DNA of 64,000 bases, taken from NCBI GenBank assembly GCA_019787685.1, contig JAHNUO010000002.1, positions 2,232,001 through 2,296,000 on the forward strand, given 5' to 3'. Numbering within the stretch: the stretch's first letter is position 1; each line of letters begins with the position of its first letter. The notes under the pieces are model-generated. The model searched no databases, was not told the DNA's origin, and saw only the letters and a list, made by a program, of their open reading frames with translations. Shown here piece by piece: positions 12,068 to 23,327 of this stretch. The position numbers were made by a program, and so were the translations under genes. Source of the DNA: Chiua virens (lineage: Eukaryota > Basidiomycota > Agaricomycetes > Boletales > Boletaceae).

Positions 12068-13043
12068 ATGAACAACTCGGAGCCAAGCTCGCCGGTTGGT
12101 CAAACCATCGTTTCCAGAGAAAAGGTCAATAGCATCTTCACTTTTGATCCCATCCTTATCATTCTTACAGACAGCCCCGTTTCTCATTCGGTCATTCGTC
12201 AAAGTCGGCACCTTCCATCGTCTTTCGTTATTTGAAGAAGGGACACTCCCAACGACCGACGAGCACCAAATCTTTACTTGGTAAGTCATCGCATATCCTG
12301 TCACATTGTCTACCTTATCCATATAATTCAGGAAAGATGCCACTTTGCGTGAAGTCCTAACCACCTTGCGTAACACCACACCTCAAATTCCAGAGTTCAG
12401 ACACCCGCTTGCCCGCTACTCCTTCCGTGCGATATATGCAGACGGCGCCAACAAAGGCCGCTTTGCCCAAAAGGAACTCGGTATCGTCTACTCCCGCGAT
12501 ATCCTCGGAGAACCAGGCTCGCTCGAATTACCCGCCGCTCGACTTTTGGAAGACTCTGACGACCAACACCGCGAATTGACTGAACGCGAAAAAGAAGAAA
12601 GGACGCTCGAAGAACTGCGTTTTGTGCCTGGGGACTATCTCTGCGTTTCCATTATACTTCCAAAAGGGGCTGCTCCCAGCGTACCGCAAGCGGATGTTGC
12701 TGCCAAACAGGTTCAGCCCAATGGGTGGCGCAGTGGTCCGCCCGGTCGTGTGAGTGATAGTGGATGGGGTAATGTTGCACACGCGCAACCTTCGGGACGT
12801 GGAGGACATTGGCGGGGCGATTCTAACCCGCCGCCTCCCGGAGGTGGTCGTGGTCGTGGAGGAAGAACGGGTGATTTTGCGGGGAGGGACCGTGATTTTG
12901 ATCGTGCGCGGGAACCTGAGAGGCGTCCTCGTAGGGATTCGCCACCACATCGGGGTGGTCGAGGTGGTCGCGGAGGGAGACGATCTCCCACGTATTCACG
13001 ATCCCGAAGCCCACCGAGACGACGGGCTTCCCGGTATGATTGA
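12068..13043 (+). CDS. SAP18: SAP18-like Sin3-associated / ASAP-complex protein with RGG and RS tail
   Basis: Three exons (12068-12124, 12171-12280, 12332-13043) join in frame. The core is a clear SAP18 fold: TAPFLIRSFVKVGTFHRL, LPTTDEHQIFTW, KDATLREVL, HPLARYSFRAIYAD, LGIVYSRDILG and FVPGDYL. SAP18 is a ubiquitin-like protein of the Sin3 histone-deacetylase complex and of the ASAP/PSAP splicing complexes with RNPS1 and acinus. After about residue 165 the protein ends in a low-complexity tail rich in RGG and GRGR, then RS/RSPPRRR. The tail suits RNA binding and nuclear-speckle targeting. The start gives an N-terminus MNNSEPSSP directly before the conserved core; both introns are 46-51 nt with good GT-AG ends. 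The body reads without frame errors. Confidence 0.9.
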
Positions 13044-13206
13044 ATTAGTATACTTACGTTGATTGGGAATGTGTATGTTGGTCGAACACGATCATTTGAA
13101 GGAATATAAGGTGTAGTTCCGTGCGGGTCACCGCGCGTGGACCCTGAATCCGTTTTTGAACTTGAACATAAAATTCCTCGAGGCATCTTATCGAAGGGGT
13201 TGGCAG

Positions 13207-15056
13207 ATGGGTTCGAGTCCATCCAGGCCGTCCTACCCCTTCCCAATTCCAGGGACTTCAAAACCAGCCATGTGGACTTTGAAGAGAAGGAGCAAAAAGA
13301 CCAGAGAACACGAAAAGCACGACGATTTCATTGTTCCAAAGTTCCCTACTGGCATCCCCACCGCAGCTTATTATGGAGCCCCTTATTGTACGTATCTCGA
13401 GACAGCTGTGTGCAATGAGTCCCTGATTGCCAGCTGTAGACCCACAGATGCCATCGACGTACCCTACGTACTATGCACCAGTACAGATGGGGGTTGTGCC
13501 ACCCTATGGGATGCAGCAGCCGGTGATGATGCCCCAGGGATACGTCCCGATGGCGACATACCCAACCACCGTCCAACCTGTTATACCAGCTTCGGTCACC
13601 CAACTGGCGCCACCTATGCAAATGCCCACCACTGCTGTAGCACCAGCTCCTCCTAGTGCTCGATCTGCCGCGCAAATGCCCACCCCCGCCACTGCGCCAA
13701 CGCCAGCACCCATCCCCGTTCCCGTTCCCGCTCCCGTGGTCCCCCCACCCTCCGCACCACCCTTCACTGCCCCAGTGATCCCGCGCACACCCGTCCTCGC
13801 CGATCCCGTCATCCCATCACCCCCCGTCGCCACCCACGAACGCCGCGACCCTCTCTACTCAGATCTCTATCGGGGCCCCTCCAAACGTCGCGACCCGCTC
13901 GCCTCAGATCACTATCGGACACCTGCGTATCCACCCGACTCAGTCCGTCCCCGCTTCACCGACTTTTACAGGCGCCCCACCGACCCCCCACCTCGCCCAC
14001 CCTCCGTTATCGAGCCCGTCCGACCACCGCACGCCGGACAACCCGGTCGTACGCCTTTCAACGGCCCAGCACCTATGCCAGTACCAGACGCAGACCCCGC
14101 GCGCGTCCCCATGCCCCAGCCCGACCCCACGGTCGCCATGCCTTTTGCCCCACGCCAACACAACCCCCTCCCGCCACCCCCCGCAGACATATGGAGCACC
14201 TCGCCGTACCGCCAGGTCCTCCAGAACCTCCCCAACGAGATTCCGAATCTGTTTGACGGCCAACCGTCCGAAATGCACGTCAGTATGCCCGAACCGGAGC
14301 CATCCCACCCGTCGTCGCGGCTCGGGGGCCTCTTTCCGTTCGGCTCGACGCGGGATAAGGGCAAAAAGCCGCTGAGGGGGTTGTTTCGCTCGCGCAGCAC
14401 CTCGGGGCCGGACGTGTTCAACGACGTGGGGTCGAGTAGTGGCAGTCGACATGGCCACGTGCGCGCACAGACGATGACCTCGATTTATGTGCCCGCGCCT
14501 GGCCCGAACGGGTCGTCGTCAGGCTCGTCCTCGGGTGCGTCGATGCCCGCCCCCTCGCACGGTCCACCGATCAAGTTTGATCATACGGGCGAGTTTGCCG
14601 GGTTTGTGAACCACTCAAATCATAGGGTGATGTACAAGAACAAGATGTACCCAACGGCGCTGCATCTACTCGAGGCCATGAAGTTTTCGCATCGGCCCGA
14701 GTTACAGGAACGGATACGGACATGCAAGGATGTGAATGATATGTATCCGCTCTCGGCCGGTTTCCAGGAACACGTACGATCAGATTGGGGACAGGTGTTC
14801 TTACAGACGGTACGTCGACTTTCCCTTCGTGGATGGAATCGAACTGACTGCTGATTAGATGGAAGACGTGCTATATCTCAAGTTTAAGCAACATCCGGGT
14901 TTACGCACATTGCTCCTACGTACGGGGCTGGTGGACATCGTGTATGCGGACGAAAATACATACTGGGGTGAAGGTGCCGAGGGGGAAGGTGCCAACGAAC
15001 TCGGTAAAGCCCTCACGCGCGTCAGGGAGCGACTACGGCAAGAAGGCGGGAGATGA
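13207..15056 (+). CDS. NADAR-domain protein, copy A, with long proline-rich N-terminus
   Basis: Three exons fit (13207-13387, 13440-14809, 14859-15056). The last 150 residues are a NADAR (YbiA/DUF1768) domain: FAGFVNHSNHRV.YKNKMYPTA, HLLEAMKF, a KFKQHPGLRTLLLRTG block and a final YADENTYWGEG...ANELGKAL..VRERL. NADAR proteins are N-glycosidases acting on ribosyl or ADP-ribosyl adducts; some remove ADP-ribose from guanine in nucleic acid, reversing DarT-type toxins. The first 430 residues are predicted disordered, rich in Pro and Ser. They contain the repeats RRDPLYSDLYRGP and RRDPLASDHYRTP followed by RFTDFYRRP. The start MGSSPS places Gly at position 2, a possible myristoylation signal. Start choice rests on splice phase. 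The substrate in fungi is unknown. Copy B follows in tandem. Confidence 0.82.
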
Positions 15057-15295
15057 TGGGACATTTTTCCAAAACGCAACGATCACGACAGCGGTACATC
15101 TCACGTTGGTTAATTGTTAACTTACTATACCTTTTACGTCTCTCATTGCTATTGCGCTGCTTTAGCTTCGGAATGGTATGATATCTCAGGTCCACTAGTA
15201 CTTTGCATGCAATAACATCAGCATTCATGATCAGCTGTCTCGTTTCCGTTTTTTCCACCCGGTTCCATGGGCCCTGTTATGCTGCGTCGACTCGG
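14560..15295. repeat. Tandem duplication arm, copy 1 (NADAR 3' half and flank)
   Basis: The NADAR-coding 3' half, its 49-nt intron and the 3' flank are nearly repeated at about 16960-17722 (offset 2398 bp at the last exon). Similarity stops abruptly at 15295, opposite 17722, at the shared ctcgg. The part 15230-15295 matches the last 65 bp of the neighbouring LARP7 coding region, so the duplicated block carried the end of that gene. The second arm has about 30 extra bases in the 3' flank. Confidence 0.85.
15230..15295 (-). pseudogene. Remnant of the LARP7 3' coding end
   Basis: On the minus strand this segment corresponds to the C-terminal codons and stop of the LARP gene at 17658-17722 (the TGWKKRKR tail), including the shared tttccgttttttccacccgg block. 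It has no upstream exons and is a passenger of the tandem duplication. Confidence 0.8.
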
Positions 15296-15530
15296 TGGGT
15301 GGAGCCTTCGCCAAAGTGGAGGCGATCAGGAAATCAGTGACATACCTTTGTAGATACACGTGACATCATATGTTATACTGGGGATCTGGGTGCACAGCCG
15401 CTGCACAGCACGAGATAAAGTTGTACATGTGGACACCGGCGCTTGATCACACCCCTTTCCTGTGCCAGTACCGCCAGTGGTCCCTCACTGGCACACTCCG
15501 CACCATTCACCACCAAATACGCTGTCTTAG
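15296..15530. other. Spacer between NADAR copies; holds lost N-terminal coding of copy B
   Basis: Just before the copy B start, the frame PVPVPPVVP...PPNTLS runs up to a TAG that directly abuts the ATG at 15531. It resembles the proline-rich segment of copy A. This suggests copy B once extended further 5'. No equivalent of the MGSS exon was found. Confidence 0.5.
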
Positions 15531-17454
15531 ATGTCCCGCCACCTCAACGAACCACGCCCAAACATCCAAGGTCCAGTGGTCTCGGCTACACCCGTCATCG
15601 CTGAACCCTTTACTTCACCATCCACCACCTCCACCTCCTCCGAAGGTCGTCATCCAATCGACTCGGACCACTATCGGTCACCCCCCCTTCCACGTTTTTA
15701 CGGGCGTACCTCCGATCATCTATCACGCCGCCGCTTCCCAACCAGCGCCTTACCCAATGCGGCGCCAGCACCACTGGTCTCCCCACCCTCTGCACCATCC
15801 TTGACCGCCCCATTACCAGGCACACCTCAGATGCCCCAGTTCCCAATCAACGAACCACCTCTAGTCATCCGAGGTCCAGTGATCTTGCCTACACCTGTCA
15901 TCGTCGAGCCCGTGCTTTCACCATCCTCCACCTCCACCTCCGAAGGTCACCATCCGATCGACTCGGATCATTATCGGTCGACCCCTCGTCCCCGCTTTAC
16001 CAACTTTTACGCACGCCCTGCTGATCCCATACGACCTCCCCGTTATCCAACCACCGTCCAACCTGCACTGACACCAGCACCAGACCCACAAGTGGTCTCC
16101 CCACTCGCCCCATCATCCTCGGCCGCCTCACCACCAAACATGCCGTCCCAGCCCGAGATGTCCCAACCTCCGATGAACGTCATCGTCGAATCCATTCTCT
16201 CACCATCCTCCATCGCCACCACCACCTCCTTAGGTCGCCATCCAATCGACTCGGACCACTATCGGTCACCTTCCCAGTCCAGCTATTCATCCAACTCACC
16301 CTTTATTGATTTTTACGGGCGCGCGTCCTCCCTTGACGAGCCAATCCGTGCACAACAACCCCAACGAACGTCCACGCTTTTCAACGAAGCATCCATATCA
16401 ATTCCAGACACCGACCTAGTCCCCGCGTTCTCCGTTGATGAACCTGTTCATCCACGAACGCCTGTGCCCTTCAACGGTTCAGTGCTCGTGTCAATTCCAG
16501 ACATAGACTCAGCGACAACTCAAAGCCCAGTCATCCGGAACGCCTCGTCCTATCGGTCACCTTCCCAACCCAATTATTCATCCGACTCGGTCCCTCCCAA
16601 CTTTACCGGCTTTTACGGGCTTCACACCGGTCCTCCATCACCCCGCGCGCCGTCTGTCGACGAGTCCATTCGTCCACGACAACCCCGTCGAGAGCCACAG
16701 TCCACGCCTATGTCCGCTCCATTGTCGAACAATCCCCTCCCCCCACTTCCCATAGACGTGTGGAACATCTCCCCGTACCGACCCTTACTCCAGGAACTCC
16801 CCATGGAACTTTTGGAGGAGTTGAGCGGTCGACAGAACCACTCGCGCGCGCAATCGACGTCTACGATCCACGTGCCTGCGCCCGGTCCGAGCGGCATGTT
16901 TTCGTCTGGGTCGTCCTCGGATACGTCGTTCCCGGCATCGACGAACGTCCCTTCGCGCGTTCCATCGATCAAGTTTGATCATACGGGCGAGTTTGCTGGG
17001 TTCGTGAACCACTCGAACCATAGGGTGATATACAGGAACAAGATGTACCCGACGGCGTCACATTTGCTCGAGGCGATGAAATTTACACATCGGCCCGAGC
17101 TACAGGAACGGATACGAACATGCGAGGATGTGAATGATATGTATCCGCTCTCTGCGAGTTTTCAAGAACACGTGCGACCGGATTGGGGACAGGTGTTCTT
17201 ACAGACGGTATGTAGGTTTTTCTTTTGTGGATGGAATGGACTTGACTGTTGAATAGATGCAGGACGTGTTGTTTCTCAAGTTTAAGCAACATCCGGGTTT
17301 ACGCACGTTGCTCCTCCGTACGGGGCTGGTAGACATCGTGTATGCGGACGAAAATACATACTGGGGTGAAGGTCGCGCGGGGGAAGGTGCCAACGAACTC
17401 GGTAAAACCCTCATGCGCGTCAGAGAACGACTACGGCAAGAAGGCGAGAGATGA
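15531..17454 (+). CDS. NADAR-domain protein, copy B, with SDHYR repeats
   Basis: Two exons (15531-17207, 17257-17454) encode a paralogue of the upstream NADAR protein. The C-terminal domain is almost the same: GEFAGFVNHSNHRV, HLLEAMKF, KFKQHPGLRTLLL and ADENTYWGEG. Its intron has the same position and length (49 nt). The N-terminal 420 residues are proline/serine-rich and diverged, with repeated HPIDSDHYRS units near 15655, 15950 and 16230 and a weaker YRSP unit near 16550. Each is followed 10-25 residues later by an F.xFYGR/FYARP element. It lacks the MGSS first exon of copy A, and an in-frame TAG sits immediately before its ATG, so the N-terminus is probably secondarily shortened. Enzyme role as for copy A; substrate unknown. 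Confidence 0.8.
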
Positions 17455-17722
17455 TGGGACATTTTCCCGAAACGCAATGCTCACGACAGCAATACGCATG
17501 TGCTTGCACGCTTGCTCATGCATGTCACGTCAATTAATTCTTAACTTACTATACCTTTCACGTCTTTCATTGCTATCGCGTTGCTTTTAGCTTCGGAATA
17601 GTATCTCAGGTCCACTAGTACTTTGCATGCAATAATATCATACATCAGCATTCATGATTAGCTGTCTCGTTTCCGTTTTTTCCACCCGGTTCCATGGGCC
17701 CTGTTATGCTGCGTCGACTCGG
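16960..17722. repeat. Tandem duplication arm, copy 2
   Basis: Second arm of the duplication described at 14560-15295. It is probably the original junction, because here the sequence continues without a break into the rest of the LARP7 coding region. Confidence 0.8.
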
Positions 17723-19503
17723 ATAGCATCGCAGACGACTCGGTGCCGGCTGTGAGCTGTTCCTTGATCGCCTTGTCCACGGCCTGCCGTCGTACCTTTT
17801 CGGGAACCTTTTCCCAGTACAATTCTTCCTTTTTACCCTGAATCAACTCCATCGCTATCGGTTTCTCATCTCTAACGGGTGTTCGCCCCACCGCGTCCAG
17901 TCCATCCGCCTGGACGACACCATGTGTGCCAAAGGACGTAATCAGGCGTGTCGCGTGGGGTGGCGCCGCGACGCGAAGGTAGCACTAGCCATGTCCATAC
18001 ACACGTCAAGTCGACTTCCATTTAAAGGTGATCGAGAACGTACCGTATCCATGCCCTTGGTAAAATCGACATAGTCGAGACCGGTGCCGCTCCCTTCTTG
18101 GGATGCCCGAGAAAAGAGGGATTTGAGCGTGGTCTTGTTCGTTTCTGGGTGGACGTGGCGGACGAACACGAGGCAGTCAAACGGGTAGGGCGACGAGGCC
18201 GCGGTGCGCATCTGGGCCTGGGGTGGGGGGTGAGACGGTGGTGTGGGTTCTCTAGGGTCGTCCTTGTGGACAACTTCGACTTCGATATCGTCTGGGTGAA
18301 CGACGCTAGGTTGTGTCCTCGTCATCTCGTCCACGAGGGATTGTTTATGGAGGAGGTATTCCTCGTTGAGCGCATTCCAGCGTGCCTTGGACAGTATGCG
18401 CAACCCGTACTTGAACGCGTCTTTCACTGCAGGGGACACGTTTTCGTCTGCGTCTTCAGAGGCAGGAATGCTGCGTCGCTTCCAGGGCCACGCATCCAGA
18501 ATTGTCTCGTGGTGCGACTTGGTTGACAAGGTGATGAGGGCGTACCCTTTGCATTTCTGCATGTCCCCGGGTTTGTCAAGGTAGTGTGGAGGAAGAGTGA
18601 CGTTTTGCACGCGGAAACATGGTCGCGTGCCTGTGTCTGTCTCCGATTTCGAACATGTTGAGAGGAGCGTTTCAGCTAAACGCGCGATACCCCCGATAGT
18701 ACGGTATTGGGGCGGTATCCCTTCCTAGAAACGCGATCGCAAAGCAACGCACAAGATCAGATGGGGCTGGAAGAAAATCACGGTCACGAAAAACGAACCA
18801 TGTAGATCGTCAACGCGTCCCACCGTGCACGCGTCCACCCATGCGACATCGACCAGTCCTTACGACGAACTTCGTACCCACCGACATCCTTCTTCCGCGA
18901 GGTCTTTCCGGTACCGTACCAGATGGACGACGGCGATGTGAAAGAGGGAAGACGCATCCGTACTTCGAAGACGTGGCTCGCGTGCGTGCGGAGAGCTTTG
19001 ACGACCTCTGCTTCGGAGGGGTCGGGTTGGCCGCTCGTCAGGGGGAACGACCCGCGAAACGGGGATCGACGGAGGAGGTAGTTGATAGGTACGACTGTGG
19101 ATATGGCAGAGGTCAATGGTAGGCATGCTTGGATAAGGGGAAACGTACACCCAGCGTCGTCGGAAGCGGTGTCGTCGGTCAAACACGCGTCGAGTTTTTG
19201 GCGCAAGTCGGCATCGAGCCAGATGTTGTAGTCTGAGAGGGCCAGGGAGATGAGTGACGCGATGTCCTGGTGGAGTGTGGAATGTTTTGAAGGGGCCGAT
19301 TCAATGGCTTTTTCTTTGCCTTTGCCCTTGTCGGATGATGGTAGCGCGCCGCCCTCGTCATCGTCGTTGTACTCGTCTTGCTCGAGTTCGGAGTCGGTGG
19401 TGGGGTCTGGTGGTGGGGATGGAGAAAGGGTGGGGATTCCATGCCATGGTTTTGCGTGTTTAGTGACAATTCGTGGAACAAAAGCAAGAGAGGAAGTCGA
19501 CAT
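17658..19503 (-). CDS. La-related protein of the LARP7 family (La motif, RRM1, C-terminal xRRM)
   Basis: Four exons fit on the minus strand: 19149-19503, 18799-19094, 18044-18724 and 17658-17984, all with in-phase GT-AG introns of 54-74 nt. The protein has a disordered acidic start, a La motif (LISLALSDYNIWLDADLRQKL ... FVPINYLLRRSPF, split by the first intron), a first RRM (IYMEGIPPQYRTIGGIARL, KGYALITLS) and a C-terminal xRRM (CLVFVRHV, DYVDF, CYLRVAAPPHA, GKKEELYWEKVPEKVR). It ends in a basic KKRKR tail that could be a nuclear signal. LARP7-family proteins bind the 3' end of one RNA: 7SK in animals, telomerase RNA in ciliates (p65) and fission yeast (Pof8). A telomerase-RNA role is likely by analogy but not shown. 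The last 65 bp are duplicated at 15230-15295. Confidence 0.87.
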
Positions 19504-19989
19504 CTGAGTGAACGATGTCCTAATACACCGGTCGCTTTACGCTGTGTAGTAAGTCACAGTAGTGACACAAGACAAAGTATATTCTACCTCTCATCACCAC
19601 CTCTGACTAGGCATTCAACTAAACGGCGACGTGGTCACTGTCGTCAATGTGTCGTCCCAGGCTGCTTCTCGAGAGGGTAGGCTCAGGAGGAACTGCTAAA
19701 CATGGCTTACAGAATCTGGGTCGTAGTTGCAGTGCTGCTTGCCACTTCGCTCGGACCGTAGTACGTCCAAGTCGAGCGGTAATGTTCAAGTTACGTGCCA
19801 GCCTAAATGCACGCCGTTGTCATCAACCCGCGATCGGCCCGGCCACTGGCATTCAACAGCACTCCCGACACAGCCCGGCGCCCATCTTTGGCCCGTCATT
19901 CACTCGAAATATTTACCAATCAGAGTAAGTCACCATGGAAGTATCATCATCTTGTGACTCTTAAATTGAACGTGACTCGTCAAACTAGA
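19504..19989. other. Intergenic, no gene seen
   Basis: The stretch lies between the LARP7 start and the 3' end of sugar transporter 1. Open frames on the + strand here have no recognisable domain. It should hold the LARP7 promoter. Confidence 0.5.
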
Positions 19990-22198
19990 CTACCCACATC
20001 TTTGGGGTCTTGTACTATGACCTGCCTCCATAGTACCATACGCCGGCGGGTCATTTCCCCCTTGTTCACTCTCGTACACTATCCATATAAACCGTGAAAT
20101 TCCTCGGAAAGCACAAATGCACTCACAGAACGTCAGCTCTTCCAACGTGTGCCCCGATGTCTCGGGAAACATGAGGTAGACGAACACGACCTGGAAGGCG
20201 TCCCAGACACAGTAACTAACGCATTTCAGCAATCACCCATATTCATGCCACACAAGAGAACTTACATGATGTACCAGCGCCAACCTAATATCGTGTAGTT
20301 CCGCCAGGGTCCATCGGACGAACAAGTAATGCAGTAGGAAGATGGACGCACCTGCAGCGTCTATACCAATCGGAGCCACAAACTGATCGAAAAATCCCGC
20401 ACCACGAAGCCACCACTGATAAAAGGCGATACCTCTGGCTCGAACATGGAACGGGAAGAGCTCAACCAGAAAAGCTATTATAGTCTGATTCATCAAAAAG
20501 GTTGAATGTGATCAAAATGGATCCACACTTGCCGTAAGGTAAGGCAACGAATCCCAGGTTATAAGCGGGACTGTACAAGAAAATGAGACTACAAAGGACA
20601 TAATGAGAAGTTGATGCGCGTTCATTCGGTGAACACAACTCACGCAATCACTACGCGAGCAGAGATTTTACTCTGGCTAAACGAATACTCCGCAGTAGCT
20701 ATAGTCCAAGCGGTAAATAAGACGAAAACAGATATGGCACACACCTATAGAAATGTTAAAACAGAACTTGTATCAGAATGACGAAGTTGCGTACTAAAAA
20801 TGTACTCCTTCGAGGGTATCTTGGCACTAGAAACGAGAAGATTGTACCATTCACGAAGCTCCAGGAAACTCTTGAAAGGTTGATAATATGCTTCATCCGG
20901 TTATCATGCACACCAATGCTGTCCAAGACAGGGGAAAGGTACTGGCTGTACTTGTGATAAGGACCCGACACTCCAAAGACCGGTTAGCCATATTGAACGT
21001 TGACTTACGAAGCTAATCCATTTCCACACCATTGAGTAAAGAGAGCAAGGAATGCGGTGACGATGACACGCTTTCGCATCACTGGCGTGGAAAATACGTC
21101 CTTCTGGCTTATTTTGGCGACCGTAAGTTCAGCTTCCAGAGTTTGCTCGATCTGGCTATACTCTGCCTTGACAAAGTCTGAATTTTCGTCACCCTCCCCG
21201 TGATACTTCACAAGAATAGCGTATGCCTCAGTTTTTCTCCCTTGAAAGACAAGCCAACGAGGTGATTCTGGAAGGAAGAAAATGAACGATACTTGAAGTA
21301 AACTGGGCACCATTTGAACAAAAGATGGGATTCTCCACCCCCAATTGCTGGTCATATCGAACGTCGTGAGGGTAACCACAGCAGCGGTTACAGCACCTAG
21401 ATTGAACTCAGCGCAAAAACGCGTCTCAGTAGGCGCTTTGATTTACCGAGCGCGTAGGAAGCATTAAAAAGGCAACCAATGATCGCTCGCTCCTTCGGAT
21501 GCGAAAGTTCTTCAAAAAATATAAGACTAATAGACAGGTTAAAATCGCTCTATTCTTACCACCAATCATGCATGAAGCCGCTACAATACAGAAAACATTG
21601 GCAGATCCAAGGATAAAACGAGCAAATATAAATATTGTGACTATCGCGTTAGCGATTTAAGCATTGTGGAATCTGATGCTCATCAATGACTCACAAGTTG
21701 ATGCAGATCCCTGAAGAATTGCCCCAATTATTGAGATCAGGCCTCCGAGTAAAATGGGGAATCGTCGCCCGAATTTATTAACGACCGAAGAAACAAACGG
21801 GAGAGCACCAACAGAACCCAGAGGATACATAGCAGACACGAGGCCCAATGAAACGGAATGAGGGTGATGATAATCTGTCGCACTAATCAGCTTTCCGGAC
21901 ACCCGTTACGCGATCGCCTTACATTCAAGCCACGAGGGCACGGCTTGCAAGCTATTCACCATGGACGAGTCGAAGGTTTCCTTATCTCAGCTCCTTTTGT
22001 TCAACAGACATCTTCGAATGCTTACCCACTCGTCATCTCCACTCCGATGCAGGTCGGAATCATCAGGAGATATAAGAGTCGAAGGTTTGGCTTGTAGTAC
22101 CAGGGTACTTTGTCTTGCTCTGCAAGCCGTGAGACGATCATGCTATTACTTTGGGGTTGTGCATGATTATCCTGAGAACCACCCCTCCGCGAATCCAT
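19990..22198 (-). CDS. MFS sugar transporter 1 (lactose permease/sugar porter type), apparently intact
   Basis: About ten exons encode a 12-helix major facilitator of the sugar porter family in the plasma membrane. From the start at 22198 (MDSRRGG) the protein shows PNLRLLYLLMIPTC (helix 1), MVNSLQAVPSWLE, SLGLVSAMYPLGS, NKFGRRFPILLGG (the GRR loop motif), IFIFARFILG, PKERAI, GWRIPSFVQMVPSLLQ, PESPRWLV, FTQWCGNGL in helix 7, PRYPRR and VELFPFHVRARG. The tail FPETSGHTLEELTF is followed by an intron at 20079-20126. All exons I checked stay in phase. It is the least damaged of three paralogues in this cluster and is divergent from an Atg22-like gene. Substrate is unknown; lactose, maltose or other sugars are possible. 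Confidence 0.82.
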
Positions 22199-23327
22199 TT
22201 CGATGGCGAGCTGAGGATTGAGGAAATACTCAGCCTACGAAAGGCAACTGAGGACGGTCAGTGTGACTCGACTCGGACTTACATGATTTTACGTTTCTCA
22301 GGAAACCTTCTAGATGGCGATATAACGACGCTTTCTAGGCTGTTCGTGTCATCGGGCTCTCGAAAGGATAGTGAATCCTTCAAGAACTGATCCAAGGATC
22401 AATATATCTGTGTTGTACTGAGCAGCGCTCGTCTCGGACTATCATGAGAGGATTCCAAGTTCAGTGTCATCTCGTGAAGTGCCACCAAGGTACGCAGCGC
22501 CAGCCTGACCGGCTATCAGCGTGGGGCCTTAGTCAGCAAATCCTAACTATCAACTCCGAGACTTGAATTCAGCGAGTGGACACGCTTACATAGGAGACAG
22601 CGCCGTATGTGCGTGAAAACATACGAAAAGCATCCCGGAGGCCCTGTCGGTCCAGTCACCGATTTGAACGGTTCAACTCGATCAATGTCGAGGACCTATG
22701 TAGACCCAAAAAGGTCCAGGAACTACGTGACAGGCCCGGTGACAGTTTGGCTGAGAGGGGGTGGGTTAGGCGGAAATGTACACTGTGCGCTCACTCACCC
22801 CGTGACTCCCAAACAAGAATATTTGCGACGGGAGAAAAGGATGCACTGTGGCGGTGCTTGCGCCACACTACAACTGTAACTGCCACCTGCTTGGGATGAT
22901 ATCGCACTGAGGGTGGTTATCTGCCATTTATTCAGAGACACATGCCGAATGAAACGTTTACACTGCGGAAACAAGACACAAATATCGCGATTCAGCGCTC
23001 AGCTGTGACATTGATGGGTCGCCGCGAGAGAAATTCGTACCGTACTGATAAGATTCAGGGTTACTAGATTCAACACGGATCCGTAGTAACTTGAACGTTG
23101 AGCACGGCTGCCACTGCCAGTGAAGGGAATGGGCATCCGACCATCTCATAACTGCGATTGAAACGTTCGCGTTTTCAAACCGATCGGAGTCCGGTGGAGT
23201 TGAAGCGATTTGCGCGCCGGTTGTTAGTTCTAACGGAGGTAAAGGGGTCTCTTCTAACCATGAGTTCTTATAATACGCTCAATGGGTACGAGCTTCTTCC
23301 GATAACTCAAACTCATCTACATCCATC
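22199..23327. promoter_or_regulatory. Divergent intergenic region, transporter 1 / Atg22-like a
   Basis: This 1.1-kb gap should contain both promoters. Sequence near 22450-22490 (gttccaagttcagtgtcat...) is similar to that at about 28605-28650 upstream of transporter 2, so the flank was duplicated with the gene. Small open frames in it have no recognisable product. Confidence 0.5.

Noticed and set aside
13940..14458. 172-residue minus-strand frame
   Set aside because: Shadow of the GC-rich, proline-rich coding of NADAR copy A.
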